A stretch of 64,000 bases of DNA from Hydractinia symbiolongicarpus (GCF_029227915.1 NC_079875.1:5518001-5582000), one strand, 5' to 3'; shown: positions 11,361 to 26,300, counted from the first letter of the stretch. Program-made: numbers and translations. The notes: a model not told the origin generated them from the letters alone.

Positions 11361-12660
11361 TTATTTATATTGGTCGTCTGTGAAATCGTCTAATAAGCGA
11401 CCATTTCCTTAAAGTCTTATTGTTGTTATTGTTGTTGTTGTTATTGTTGTTTACGAAACCACTTTATAGTAAAATTTTTACCTGTACTGTTTCTACTTTT
11501 TTTAAAAATGTTTTTGTTTTTCTCATGAAAGATTCACATTTAGCTATTTTACCACTATTTGGTATGCGTTTGGGAGGCCTTGAAAGTATATGACAATAAA
11601 GTTTAACTAAGATAAGACATAAAACTTGGCACAATGTTAGCTGCTATGAGAAAAGAGGCTTAAACTAACATACGTAAATCCTCTAAAGAAACGACGCGGT
11701 TTTATATTTGACAGGAAATGACAAGTGTTTAAGTTATTCTCGTTCAAGTTGTTTGAGTGATTATTTTTTATTTTCCTAAAATTGCAATGTTTTTTATACT
11801 CGACTTGTAGTTTCTTCCACTGTTCGTCCAGCACCGGAGAAACCAGTTGGTTTCTAGAAAAATAAGAAAAAAAGACATTCTCTCTTACTTACGTTCTAGA
11901 GCGAATCTTTAAATTTTATTTAAAGGTGTGACAGCTAAATTAAAATTATTTAACATATTTTCTGGTTGTTACATAGATCGCATGAATAATGGCTAAAAAT
12001 TGCGTGGAAATCTGATTTTTCCATTTTTTTACATAAATAATAAAGTTGTCTTGTAAGTTTCAAGCTATAAGGATTATTTAGTTAGTTATTTATATTTTAT
12101 TTTAAGTTATTATATTTTCCCGATTATAAGTATTTCATACAGATTTTTGGGGGTAGTTTCGAGTAATAGCCAATATCTAAAGCTCTAAGAGGTATGGGAC
12201 CTAAATATGTGACATGCAGGTGCCTAATAGATAAATATGAAAACTAAGCAAAAGATTTAGTAAAAAAAACCCGTCATGACAAGCAATAAATCCCGCAAAA
12301 AGTTTCACTTAGAGCGATGCGCCAAAATAAATCTTTTCAAAATTTGATTAACCTTTGCGGCGCGGCGCGTTTTTGAAAAAAAGTCTTCTTCTCTAGTCAA
12401 CAACTAATAAGTTATATGAAATTTAAGTTGCTAAGAACAAGACCCATGCACCCTAGAGTAGTTTAATTCACCTTTTTCTGCAACATGGGGAGCACTTTTG
12501 ATGACAACCTGGCCCTCAGAAGTTATGGAGCACCAACAGTGGGGCTGTATTTCCCGACTGTGGCCCCAATCTTTCCGGGACCTGGGCTTAAAGGGTTAAA
12601 ATTGTGATTTAAGACATTTGCCAAAATTTCTCATGTTAAACTGATTGGTTACTTTATCAT
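11361..12660. other. Intergenic region with a (TTG)n tract
   Basis: AT-rich DNA with a short TTG/TTA microsatellite near 11,418-11,452. No gene was recognised. Confidence 0.5.
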
Positions 12661-12670
12661 TTCCTTTTAG

Positions 12671-14348
12671 GTATGTTACGCGAATGTCCCTGAGAGAACT
12701 TGAAAATTATCCTAAAAAAAAGAACGACTTTCTAAAGGCGTGGAAACTGATCAAGGCTCTTCCACCATCCAACCCGAACTCTTATTGGTCCATAGCTACC
12801 TACCACGGTGAACCCTTTAAGGGTAGACAAGTCCCTGGTGGAGGCGATGGGGAAAAGACTTGGGGTGGCTACTGTCAACATGCAAATGTTTTATTTCTAT
12901 CTTGACATCGCTTTTATTGTCTGAGGTTGGAACAAGCTTTGCAAACTGTTTTACCTGACAGTGAAGTTGCTCTTCATTATTGGGATGAAACTTCAAGAGA
13001 AAGTTTGAAGGAAGGGTTACCAAAAATAGTAACGGATAAGAAAGTTTGCATTGATGGAAAGGAGGAAGACAATCCGTTGCGAAGTTTTATTCCTCCAAAA
13101 CCTATCGAAGCAGCAGATGACAAGTACTAAAAAAGAATGCTGGTTACGAAACCAAACGTTATCCTTATTCTGGCATCACGAATCCACCATCTGTTGCTAA
13201 TCAAGCTAGAGAACATAATAAAATCACCTGAAATATTGCTAAGGAAAAATCTATTGTATTGGCTTAATATTGGTCCTGTTCCTACACCAGAAGTAGGAAG
13301 TAACTCCATTCATGATGAGTTTTTGAGATGCCTGGAGGAAGATCATTATAACAAATTTGCAAATACATCATCGGCCCAGGTGAAGGGTATCACCGCTTAT
13401 TCCTTAGAACAGCCTCATAACGACATCCATTTAGCAGTAGGAGGATTTACTAGCCCAGAGGTGGATGGCGAAGGTAATGTGGTAGTTAAAGATGGAAATA
13501 TTGTTGATTTTGGATTGTTTGAAGGAGCTGGGTGCTAACGAAGTTACTACATTTGATCCTATGTTATTTTTGCATCATGCAAACATTGACAGAAAGTTTT
13601 GGGTGTGGCAAAAAATGTATGGTCACACAACAGTTTAAACAAGCTTTACCCTTTGTAAGGACAATGAATCTGATTTCGATGCAGATGACATCCTTGGTAC
13701 ATCCACGGAAGGACAAGGTCCTACTCCAAACCAAGAGATTGGTCAAGTGCGTAACATGGACACAATATTGTTTCCCTTCCAAAACGAGTTGGACGCTCCA
13801 GTTACTACCAGAGATTGTGTGGACATTAAAGATCAACTCGGATATACGTATTCTCTAAGATCACTGGATCAACCTGTTTTCAGACTTATGGGTGCTAAGT
13901 CAAGTGTGAAATCATTAGAGGTCACAAACCTCAAAAATTGTCTGATAAGATTTCATCAATTTTGCGTCAAAAACGTGAATATGGATCACAGTTAAAGTTT
14001 TATGTTGACCTTACCAAGGCCAATGAGGAGAAAGTTTGCCCTTCTTTAAGAAAGAAAAGGAATTTTCATTTGAAGACAAGACATGGAGGAGAAATTAATT
14101 CTTGCAAGTGAAACAGTTGGACAAAGACGACTACGATGGTTCATTTGTTGTTTATGTGTTTCACAAGAAAAATGACGGGAAAATTTCCTTTCATAGGAAA
14201 GCGAGGTGTTTTAGATCGTTGGGAACGACATCGTTGTGCGAACTGTAGACATTATCGTTATGCAGCAGTTTCGTTGAAAATTGACGATGTGCACCAAGCA
14301 ATATCATTATCCAGATCAGATCGAACGATCCATCTTCTAGAATTATGA
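12671..14348 (+). pseudogene. Tyrosinase (type-3 copper oxidase) pseudogene
   Basis: Homology to tyrosinase/polyphenol oxidase can be followed through several frames. The first block holds the CuA region (IATYHGEPF, WGGYCQHANVLF), where the expected Trp of the next WHR motif is TGA at 12,903-12,905. A further block (RLEQAL, HYWDETS, NPLRSF) ends at a frameshift and TAA at 13,128-13,130. The CuB region follows: LEQPHNDIHLAVGG, then after another frameshift near 13,520 FDPMLFLHHANIDRKFW, then a TAA at 13,636-13,638. Two more frame changes occur before and after the YTYS segment. The C-terminal beta domain is recognisable up to about 14,340. A good splice acceptor (12,661-12,670) precedes the homology, so at least one intron border survives. 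Live tyrosinases oxidise phenols in pigment or cuticle pathways; this copy cannot encode one. Confidence 0.85.
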
Positions 14349-14399
14349 AAACTGTCACCCTTGAGCATGCGCAGAAAGATGAAAGTAAAACGCACGTGA

Positions 14400-17369
14400 A
14401 GTTTATTACTCGTCTTCAAGAATTGAATAACTAAAAACAATGCAAAACTATTCCATATTTTTATGCACATGTGGTTTTTGATGTAAAATCAGATAAGTTC
14501 GAGAATTACTTTTTTAATTTCGTGTAAACATATCTTAAGGAAAGACATTTTCGCAGGAAGAAAATTTTGCAATTTCGAAAATTATCCTCGAATTTCTCAA
14601 AATAGAATCAGCGGAAAAATTGATTTTTTTTAAATCCGCGAAATATAAATTCTCGCAAAAAACATTGATTTTCTGTAATACATGAAAAAAAATTAAACTA
14701 TTGCTAGATGTTATGATTAGATTTCAAAAGTCACCCTTTCGCTTTCCTGAAAATTACTTTACTCAATAGTTTAATTCGCGAAATTAAAATTCCGCAAAGA
14801 TGTTTTTCCTTCGTCCGTAAAGTGATTTCTGCTCTCCGGAAACCGTGATCTGGATTTTAAGCATGTAGATGTGTGCACATGTGTGTAAAAGTGATTTTTT
14901 GATACGAGGTTGTTGTTTACGTCAAAAATAAAAACAAAATTAGGTGACGTCATCACTTTTACGGCCATGTTATATATGGTTCAAAGGAGGAGATCAAAGA
15001 GATCAATAAAAATGTAAACACCATATGCTGAAATGTATCGTTCATAAAATATTAAAAATATATTGTTTATAACATATACATTTATATTGTTTGTATATTG
15101 TTATTAATTATACAGTTAGAGTAGTTTTGTATAAAATACAGACCGTGAATTTACTGATCCACCATAAAAATAACTATAACTTGGTCATTTGTGTCCTTTC
15201 GTGCTGAATTTTGGCAATGTGTTATGTCGCCTTGGTATCTTTCTGTGTAATTAAAATTTATTGTTTAAGTCACTACAGGCGATAATTCACTGACACATGA
15301 AGCATTTTTTACAGCATAGCAGCCCTCACTAGAATTAATTTTCGAGTTTTCCTTAAAAAAAAAAAAATCCGCAGGAACTAAATTTGCCAAGTAGTTGGGG
15401 GCCATAATTAAATGAAATACGAGTACGCAAGTATACCCTTAAAAAACAATGCGGAATATTTAGATATCTTCAGCGCTTTGATAAAATGGGTCATTATAAA
15501 ATGGCATTGTGGGTGAAAAATTTCAAGAAATGAATTATGGCTAACCCAACCCTCTACAATTAGACACAAAAGAGTATTTCTTTCACCATACTTTGATATT
15601 AAAAGAGAAATTACGATATACAAATCTGATACACATTTCATCCCTACTTCTTTCACAAAAATTACTTAGTCTGTTATTATTTGTTATTATTTGTTTTCTG
15701 TTTCATATTTAGTACATTTTTTTCAACAAAAAAAGGACATCATACTGTCAATGCTTGAACCTGTGACAAGGAAGTACATGGTAAAAGTTAGATTGCATCA
15801 CATTGCGAAAAGAATAATAAACCTAAAAAATTAGAAATCTCATAAATCTTGAAATCAGATTTTCTTGAAAATCTTGAATATCGATCATTTAGAGAAAATC
15901 TTGAAATTCTTGAAATATAAATAACCATGTCTCGTTGTACACTCCCTGTTTTTGCACCAATCTAAACGCTGCCCCTCCCTACCTCGTTTCCTGGGCTCTT
16001 TTACGCCTATGATATTCTGACGGGGCGACTCTATTACGGAGCATTCCCGAGGCGTTGTAGAGTCCTGGGGACGACGTTGTGGCCCTTCATCAGTTTGGAA
16101 ATTTCTCATTTTGGATTTTTTTTACATTTTTCTTTATATTGTGTCAAATACTTTACCCTGGTGCGGTGTTTGTGAGATCTGAAAACACCTTTGAAAACAC
16201 ATAAAACTTTGAAAAATGTTTGAGAGGAATCCTGTTCAATTTATGTTGTCATTAAAAAATAGAATCAAAATCAAACTATCGCTCGTGTCTGATATTTCTC
16301 GATCAATATACTCTGCTGTTAAACACAACTTGGAAGTGATATATTTATCGTTTCGTTGCTGTGAAAATTTTTTACACGTGTTTTCGGATTCAACCTGAAT
16401 AACTTTAAAGGAGATTTACTGAAAACTTTTGTTAAGTTAAAAGTATTATTATCTCAGCCTCAAGTTGTATTTGGAAAAAGTAAAACTGTGAATTCGTGGC
16501 AACTTTGAACAGTTTAGTTGGCTTTGTAGCAAATAATTTCCAGGACTTGTTGTTCTTTTCCACTTCACTGGAAACCGAATTAAATCTTAAGTCTGAATAA
16601 TGACACTGGAAATGGCTTCCCTTATCACTTGAAAATTTTTACCTACGCTCAGCTTGCTGCAAGTTGACTTGAACAAAAGTGGAAGAGTAAGACTGGGACG
16701 AGGTTGGTTGTTATAAATAAAATTACTTTCAACCAAAGATATAAACAAATGTCTAATTTTTAATAATACTTTGAATCCACAATAAGATATTTACATAAAT
16801 GAAAAATTTGTGCAGAAAAACAAATATATAGGAAGACAACCTAGATCACAGACTCCTTATTGTCGTAAAAAATTTCGAACAAGCTGCCCTGAAATAGGAA
16901 TAAATTTTAAGAACTTTTCTTAACAGTGTGAAGAAGTTAAAAAAAATATACGCTGTCTATTTTTCAATAAATAAATTCAACATAAAACAAAACTAATAAA
17001 TAACACAACTAATGAATAAAAAAGGTTTATATTAGTAGTAGAAGTTTTTAATGCTTACTCGTAGCATAACAAAATTACGTTGCTTGAGCATTCTTTTGTA
17101 ACGAACTATGACGCCTTTTGATATTAGACACTGGAAACGAGGTTGGTGGAAATCAAACGGGGAGGGGGAATGTCCTAATAGACTCATGGGTTTCTCGAGA
17201 AAATTAAAAAATTTCTTCTATGATTTTAAAATATGTTTGTTTTGACTCATACAAAAAAATTTCTTGTCACTATCTAAGTTTGAAACGTTCTCATAAGAAG
17301 TTTGTTTAGTTTTCGAGCAGAGTACAGAGTTCTGCGTATCGCATCGTAACGTGTCGTTTCGTTGAGATG
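14400..17369. other. Gene-poor AT-rich region
   Basis: No gene was recognised. It contains one well-formed MITE (15,981-16,078) and isolated half-ends of the same family near 16,690 and 17,140. The downstream part probably includes the 3' UTR of the minus-strand GAS2-like gene. Confidence 0.5.
15981..16078. mobile_element. MITE of the CCTCGT-CCAGG family
   Basis: About 98 bp with imperfect terminal inverted repeats: ACCTCGTTTCCTGGGCT on the left and AGTCCTGGGGACGACGTTG on the right. The same ends recur at least seven more times in this window. No coding capacity. Confidence 0.65.
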
Positions 17370-20300
17370 TTAATAGGATTCCAAATCATCAAAGCATGGA
17401 TTCTGATTACTGTCAACTTCACCAATACTCGATTTTATGTTTAATTCTCCGCTTTCCTTTTCATCTGATACGAATTTGTTGAAAATGACTTCATCTGGCT
17501 GTAATTTCTCAGTTGAATCGAGACTTTCTACGAGACCATCAATAGATTTCTCGTGGAAGTTTTCGTCGTTATCGATTAACTCTCCTTCGTGTGTTTCGAT
17601 TTCTTCTGTCGTGTATATCGTGTGATTAGCGGTATGACTCGATGATTGTCGTAACATAACGTGGTGATTGGGAGAATCGGCTTCTTCGGAATCCTCCGAC
17701 TCTTCGTCGTTTTCTTCTTCGCCTGCGTATTCGCCCATTAATATTTTACCGTTTTCAACCGAGGTACTTACGACTGTTGACGAATGTTCAACAACAACGG
17801 TGGTTTGAATTTCAGTTGTTGAGACATCAGATGCCATATTCCCTTCGGCGTCGTCGTCATCGTCGTTGTTTTCGCTTTCTTCTTCATTGGTAGGATCCTC
17901 GACTTCCTCCGCTGCAGTGTCTTCCTCAATTTTCACTTCCCTATTTTCTTCACTTTGGGTATTATCCCCATCATCATCATCATCATCATCATCGTGATTT
18001 TGTCGTGCGTTATTTGACGTGTCATTGGTGTTGTCGTCTTCTTTTTGGTCAAATACGTCTTCATCCTTAATTTTTTGGACGCTTTCTTCTTCAATTGTGT
18101 CTTCAGCTTCAAAATCATGCGTGCTCACCTTTCCATCTCCTGGTGAAACACTAGTGCTTCCACAATGTACTTCCATAGACTCTTCAGTTAGTAAAATCCT
18201 TTTCTTGAACAATGTGGTATTTTCTTCAACCTCTGTGTCTTCAGTTTTCTCTTCTGTTTCTTCATTTTGCTTAATTTCAGCAGAATCATATTGACTACTA
18301 ACTTCTGCGTCCTCTGTTTCAGCACTCCACGCTTCCATCAAAGCATCAGGCAATTTCTCAACTGGTGGAATCTCTTGATCGTTAAGTACAAGCTCATCTA
18401 TTTCCATTTTACCCTGACTCTCTTCTCTTTCCTCTCCATGTTCGACGTCTACTTCTTCCAAAGGTAAAACTTCTTCCTTCGTGTTGACTTCCTCACATTT
18501 GCTTACTTTTCCTTCCCCTTCAGCAACTTTGTTGTCGTCCGCCGTCACGTCATCTTCCAAAGCCGGGGCGTCTCCTTGGATTGCTTCGTTGTCGTTATCT
18601 GTCTTTATCGGTATATGTTCGTTAGTGTTCTCTACCTCAGATTCAGCATTTTCCTTTTCTTCTCGTTTTTCCTCGACGTCAACAACAACATTCTCAGCTT
18701 CGTCAACTTTAACTGAAGGTTCGTCTTCTCCAATAGATACGCTGTCTTTGTCAACTACATCTTCTTCATTACGCATTGTGTCGCAACTATCTTTATCTAC
18801 AGGCTCTTTTGTTTGAACCTTGTCGGTAGTCGATTCACTGTCCTTTCCAATTGCAACATCTTCATCAGGAATTGCGTCACCATTATCTTCATTCACAGAC
18901 TCTTCTGTTTCAACCTTGTCTGCAGCCGAATCACTGTCCTTTTTAGTTGCAACCCCTTCATCAGGAATTGTGTCACCATTATTTTCATTCACGAACTCTT
19001 CAGTTTCAACCTTGTCTGTAGATGAATCACTGTCCTTTTCAGTTGCAACCCCTTCATTAGGAACTGCTTCACCATTATCTTCATTCACGGACTCTTCTGT
19101 TTCAACCTTGTCAGTAACCGATTCGCTGTCTTTTTCAGTTGCATCCTGAATTGCATCTTCGCCATATTTACCTGCATTTTCTTTAGTCTCAGTCTTGTCA
19201 GCAACGGAGTCACTGTCTTTTTCAGCTACAGTTGCTTCTTCACAAATTGTGTCTTTGTCATTCTCATTTGCAGTTTCTTCAGCTTCATCCTTTTCTGCAG
19301 TCGAATTATTATCTATTTCATTTGCAATCCTTTCATCTTGAATTTCGTCTTCATCATGTTTATTTGCAACTTCTTCATTTATAGCGTTGTCCATAACCGA
19401 TTCAGGCTCGTTTTCAATTTCATCTCCTTCAGCAGAAATCACCCCTTCGCCATCTTCAGTTTCAATATTGTCACTTAGAACGTTATCTGTAATCAAATTA
19501 CTGTCTTTTTCTGTTGCACCTTCTTTATCCTGAAGGGCCTCCTCATTATTCCCAGTTACAGTTTCATCAATTACAGCATCCTCACTTACATTCTTGTTTT
19601 CGACTGCTATCTCATGACTATCATCTGTGTTACTCCCTTCACTAACAATGTCACTCGGTAAGTCACTGGTTGCCAGAGCTTCTCCTTCTTCTGTGTCATT
19701 TCTCGTTTCAGCCACCACCTCATCCATATTTTGCTGTGTTGCTGCGTCTAATATCAACGCAGTTTCGTCAGCGTAACCAAGTCTCCCAGTTCGTCCTTCA
19801 CCGTCTTGTTCACAGAGAGCATTTTCTTCACTTGGAGACAAAACTTGGCTACTGGGTCGTTCTAGAATTTAAAATATGCGTGTGTGTTTTAATAAATTTT
19901 GTATGATGTTTTATTTTGTATGATGTTGTTTTTGGATGTCATCATTGTGTTGTAAATAATGTCGTCAATGGAGTTTGTCCCGTGAGTTGTGTTAAGCCAC
20001 TGGTTAACTTCATTGTGTTTCAAAATTAGTTTTTGCCGCCGTTTTTTTGTGGTCCCTGTTGTGTAGGGTTCTTGCGGTTAAAGTGGTGGTCGTTTTTTTG
20101 GTGGTTAGAATTGTTAAATTGTTATCATGGTAACCGCTACTGTTGTGCTCACGTTCTTTGTCGCCATGTTGATTGTTGCTACGTTGTTCGTATTTTTGTC
20201 GTTGTTTTTTCGTTGCTTTGTCGTTTTTTTGTCGTTGCTTTATGTTGTTGTAGTATTATTTGTTATAAAACTGTCACGTTTAAAGGTAAAAAGTACGAAT

Positions 20301-23300
20301 CAATTTCAGTGTGTATGTCATCAATTGAAAACATAGTTGTTGAAAACATAGAAATAGTTGTTTGTCCGGTTAATACATTACCAAAAAGTTTTTCTTTACA
20401 AAAATGTTTCTTTGAACTGACCTGTGTTACACGTTGCAACATCAGAGAGTGGAGTGGAGTCATCATTGAACAACTCTTCCGTTTCGACAGCATCTTCAGA
20501 GGGCAGTAAGTCCAACTCACTTGGTATTGGCTTTTTAACAGGTGAGCCTGCAGGTGACAATGGCGTGTGTTCGTAATCACTATCGTATTGTGCGCGATCT
20601 AGTGGAGTCACGCAGTATAAATCAAAATCACGCGCAGCCAAATGCGATGCATCTAAGTGTGCACCTTCCTCTTTTTCCTGTGTGATTTCCTCAACTATTT
20701 CTTCAGATGGTGGCGCACTTTCTTCAAATAATTCAGCCGTTTCTTTTGCATTTTCTTCGACTACCGGTACCATTTCTTCACGTTCAGTTGCTTTGATTTC
20801 CGATGCTTCCTCTTTTCCCTCATTTTCTTTATCAGCTTCACCGTGTGTTTCTGTTTCCTCCGTTGTTTCAGAATCTGTTTTTCCGCTTGTTTCAGAATCT
20901 GAACTAATTGGTTGGTTAGAAGTTTGTTCTATTTCTTGTTCATTTTGCTCGCCCATCGTATCAGTTATCGTTTCATCGTTTTTCTCCTCTTGAGTAGACT
21001 CATCAGGAGCTTCGTTTTGACTTTGTGGAATGGTGTTCTCTATTGTTTTAAGTACACTTGGACTATCTTCAGCTGGTTCTGATGAGTGTGACTTGTCGTC
21101 AACTTCAGTTGGTAATGCAGCATCTGATGGCAAGTTTGTATCATTGCAAGTTTCAGGTGATCTATCTTCCGTCAATTTTTTATCTGCGTCACCAACAGTT
21201 TGTTCGATACTTTCAACAGTTTGTATTATTGTATGAATTGCTTCTTTTTTTCCTTCATCGTCTATTATTTCCGCTGTTGGAACGACTATTATTTTTTCGG
21301 CTTCTGTAATTTCCGCAGTTTTAGTTTCAGAAACAGCTGATATGACTTTTTCATCTGTTTTTGCTTGCTTCGAAGAGACAGGTTTTTTTGTTGGAGACAC
21401 CTTTGCTGTTGGTTTAGAAGTTGTCTTTTTTGGAGGAGAAGCAGTCCCCACTCGGGTTGGTTTTGTGGAAGCTGGTTTTGTTTTGGTCAAAGTGCTTGAG
21501 GTTTTAGCTGCTGGTTTCGTTGTGGTTGGTTTCACACTTGTTTTGTTTGCAGAAGACGGTTTAGTTGTAGTGGTTTTAGAAGCGGTGGTTTTAGCAGCAG
21601 TGGTTTTGGCAGCGGTTGTTTTAGCAGCGGTGGTTTTACTAACCGACGTGGCAGATTTGGTTGAACCTGGTGAATCTGTCTTTGTAGGTTTTTGTGATAC
21701 TGAAGTTCTTGCTGTTGTAGTACTTTTTGCAGATAAAGTCGATTTTGAAGCCGCCGTACTCGTTTTCGTTGCCGTAGTTTTATTTACTTTTCCAGTGGTA
21801 TTAACCGGTGACGATTTGGTTGTTTTAGTTGTTGTCAAATTTGACTTTGGTGTTTTTGTGGTGTCAGCTTTCTTTGATGTAGTTTTCGAAACTGAAGATG
21901 TTGATGCAGGCCTACTAGTAGGTTTAGTTACATCAGTTTTTTTCACCAAAGGTTTGCTTGTTGAAGGGGGTGCAGATTTAGGTGCTGCTCTCGTTGTGGT
22001 TGTTTTGGAAGGAACTCTACTGGATGAAGCTGCTGTGGTTTTCGACTTCATCGTTGGTGTTGCTTTTGACGTATTAGAAGTTGCTTTGACGGTGCCGTTA
22101 ACTTTAGTTTCAGTCGGTTTTTTTGTGGTTCTTAAACCGGTAGAACTTGGTTTCGTGTTTTTTGTTGTTGTTGTTGTTGTTTTGGTTTGTTTGATTGTTG
22201 TTGATGTTGTTTTTGTCGCCTTTTTAATCTCCTTTGCTTTTTTATCGTTAGGGTTTTTTGTTTTTTCATCCAAGGGGTTAGCAACTTCTTCTACAGTTGG
22301 AGTTGGCGGCTCACGCGTCACTTGAGGAAGTTCTTCGTTATTATTGGTTGAATCGTTTAGAGATTCATTTTCATTGGTAGAATCGTTTAAAGTTTTACTT
22401 TGATTGGCTGTTTCAATATCAATATCAGCCATTTTCCTAATAAGTTTAAGTTTTGATTTTGCAATTGGTGTTATGGAAGAATATTTGTGTAAGGTAAACT
22501 CTTTGTCTTTTAAATGTGTCCAGTCTAGTGAGGTGGCTTTTTTAAGGCACCCTCCTACAACATCAGCTTGTACTCTCAATATAGCCTGTGATATTTTCCG
22601 ATCATCGTGTCGTCTTAATGCTTTCTCTTGTTCGTAAGGATCTTTGGAACGATTCGGTGAGGGTGAGCGAGTCCTCGAAGGTGTGTTTCGAACACTACTG
22701 TCTGGTGAATTGTCTATGTGAAGCAAATTTGGCGTCGACGCAGCTAAATTTAAAAAATAGCAAAAATGACATTATGTTATCGATATCACAATACAAACCT
22801 TTTGATAGAATATCGACCAGATAAGCGTCCTGAGCGCTTAGTAAAAATTGTAACTTTAAAAGGGCGCTTTTAAGGGCGCTCATTTAACAGAGGCGTCTAT
22901 ATAACAGGGGCTGTTATCAACAAGACTAAAAAATATTTAATTTAAATATTCTTTAAACAGAATACAAAATCTTGAACTTTGTATTTCTCTTTTATATGTT
23001 TGTTTGAGTAACTGATCCTTCTGTCCTTTTTTCTGAATAACCTACAACTTTTACGACGAAATGAAAGGATGAGTAAAGGGAAATCTTTCTACTCCTAAGG
23101 GAAGAGTAACTTTCCAGCAGGGACGCTTACACGGTTAAGACTGTATGATTTGGTAAAATTATTTAAAAAACATAAAAATAAAAATAAATTCATACTTAAA
23201 AAAGCGTTTTTACGATGACGTAACAAGTTCCCAGACTTCTTTCTACCTTGCCTCACTGATGCTGGTGATCCAGTCGCTTCGCTTTCAAATGAATCTGGAG

Positions 23301-26300
23301 CTAAAAGAACAACAACATTGGAATATAAGAAAATGGCAACAGGAAATATTTCTTCTTAAGAAATATAATAAAGCTACACGTTTTTGTTTGAACTTCCATC
23401 CAGGTTTTTCTGTAGGAAGGTAGTGATAAAAGCGGAAATCTTCAGGTCAATTAGATATACAAGGAAATTCCTTTGAATTTGTCTTTCTCAATTATTGAAT
23501 TTCCGCGCCCGAAGGCGTAGGAAATTCTTTAAAACCGTCGTTTTTTTCTTTCGGAGCATTTTTTGAGAAAAAATCGACCCTGGGATTTCACGTTCCTCCG
23601 TCACAGATGTAAACTTCGTACCCAAGCTCCTTAACTACTGGGAAGTCTCGTATTGACGTTTCAGACCAAAATTGGTATTTGTTTTCGACAAAATTTGGCA
23701 CAGTTAACAAATAAAGTATGCTGAACATGATGGTGACATCAAAATTTTGATTTCTTTTACCTAAATGTCATTTCAGGTCAAAATTGGTCCAAAAATCAAA
23801 ACTACTTTATTTTTAACAAAATTTGGCACAGTAAACAAATAAAGAATGCTGAACATGATGGTGACATAAAAATTTTGATTTCTTGTTACCTAAATGTCAT
23901 TTTAGGCCAAAATTGGTGCAAAAATTAAAACTACTTTATTTTTGACAAATTTTGGCACAATTAACAAAAAAGTATGGTGAACATGATGGTGACATCAAAA
24001 TTTTGGTTTTTTGCCACCTTAAATGTCATTGTAGGCCAAAATTTGTCCAAAAATTAAAACTACTTCATTTTCAACAGAAATTGGCAAAGTTAACAAAAAA
24101 AGTATGCTGAACATAATGTTGACATCAAAATTTTGATTTTGTCACCTAAATGCCATTTTAGGCCAAAATTGGTCCAAAAATTAAAACTGCTTTATTTTCG
24201 ACAAAAATTGCCACAGTTAATAAAAAAAGTATGCTGAAAATGATGGTCACATCAAAATTTTGATTTTTTGTCAACTAATGCCGTTTAAGACCATAAACGT
24301 TTCAATCGCAAAACCTTCAACCATGAGATAGGCTGTATTTTTTGTTAGCAATTTCTTTTAAAATGTGAGTTTATTATGACACGTTTCGTTTTGTTTGCGT
24401 TTGTTGTAAGATATAATGTCACTGGTGTGCTTTATCTTCAGAGGTTCATGCACCAAACTCCTTCGAATGTTTGGCACAATAACACAACGAATTAGCAGGT
24501 TTTCATCAAATATTTTGGTAGCGCGCGGAAATTCTTAGAGCCCCCAGGGCTTCTTGTTCTTTCTTAATTACTGACCTTGAAGGACGAGGTCAGATCATAG
24601 TAGGCATCAATTTTCCAAGAGTTTGTCCCCACACAAAGGGCGTATATTTCCAACGCCTCTAACTCAAATAAGGCACATTTTTCACATCTCTAATATAAAC
24701 ATGGATGCCTTTGCACATATATACGAATATACGAAAGAACAAACACTATAATATGAGAGCATTTCTTTGAGACAACAAGGGTGTACTTGCATCGCCTTAA
24801 CTTAAAAAACAGAATTTTCTGAACTTTATAGTTCTTTTTTTCCCTTTATTTACCACCTGTTATATATACAAATGCACGTATGAATTTGCTTTATATAAAT
24901 AATTATTTTGGGATAAACTGGAAAATTAAGAATATCTTAAAAATAATTCTTACACTGTTTTTTTATAGAAAGAAGAATAAAACAAACAACGATTTTGTGA
25001 AAAACAAAGATATCAAGAATTTGTGTATCTAAACAAACAAAACATCAACAATAAATGACTTCCTGAATTTCTAATATCAATGTCCGTGTCCGGATCTTCC
25101 AATCATTCCATATACAATTTCAGTATGTTTTTTATCATTTTAATAAAAAAAAGAGTGTATATAAGAAATTTAACAAAAAACTAAAATAAGATTCTTAAAA
25201 CATTCAAAAACTGCCACCCTTTTAGTTTAAATGGTCCCTACATTATAAAGAGGAAGCAATGCAAGCTTATCACTATGATGGTGTTTATATTGTCATTGTG
25301 ACAAATCAAGAAACCCTAGGTTGCATTGAAACGTAACCAAAAAACCCTGGGAAGCATTACTTGAGATTCTTATGTGTGTTTATTCCATGATTTGTGAAAC
25401 TTGAATATTTTTTTATTCCCTGAAATAATGAGAACTGCAGCAACCAGCCAGCTTCGGCAACCGTACTTTTTGTAATCCTTTATGTAAGGTGAACATTTCC
25501 GTGTCGATAATAAAACTGACTTTTGTATGCAAAATGATATGACGAAGTCGATTGTGTATATAACATAGAAATCCAGGGTAAACTCAACGAAAATCACAAA
25601 CCTCTCCACGCCTCGACCTTCCACAGATAAAATGCACAATACAAAAATCCGTCATCTTATTTATTGATTTCTTTTTTTATTTATTAGCTTACCACAATTG
25701 ATTTTATAGATCTTTTGCTTTTAACTCCCTCCCCTGCTAGAGATAGACTCGATAACCCAGGCACAAATTTCACTTTATTAAAAGCCATGTACAGTTAATT
25801 AAAACACAGTAGCTTGGATAATCAAGATAGATGCGTAAAACAAAATCAAACATTTATTTATATATTATTCATATATTTTTATATTTCTTTATAACTGTAT
25901 ACTAAACCTTAAATAAATAAGCTTAAAAGTTATTACTATTCATGAGTCTGTCTACTGAATGTCGAAGACCTGACAAGGAAGTAAATATGCAGATTTAAAA
26001 ACAGCAGACTAGGCCCTGCGAAAGTTGACTGACAAAAGTTTTTTTTTTGTAAATTTTGTAGAGCTTGCAAATCACTTTTTTCCAATTTGTTAAGCACCTA
26101 CCTCGTTCCTAGATCTTTTTTTTATTTACTATCGCACGTGGAATATTAAAGAAAAGAAAGACCTGAGTACGAGGTAAATTAAGCGCGAATCTGTGCATTA
26201 AACAATGAATACAGTCAACTCTGTATATAGCAGATCCACACATAAAAAACCCACTATGTGCTGGTCACTGGTGCATAGAGTGTGTTTTAGAACATTTTCA

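Noticed and set aside
18481-19149. Ser/Thr-rich plus-strand frames
   Set aside because: Antisense of the acidic repeat exon; no independent coding signal.
21342-22325. 327-codon open frame on the plus strand rich in Val, Phe and Gly
   Set aside because: It is the reverse complement of the Lys/Thr-rich coding exon; the open frame follows from that codon bias.
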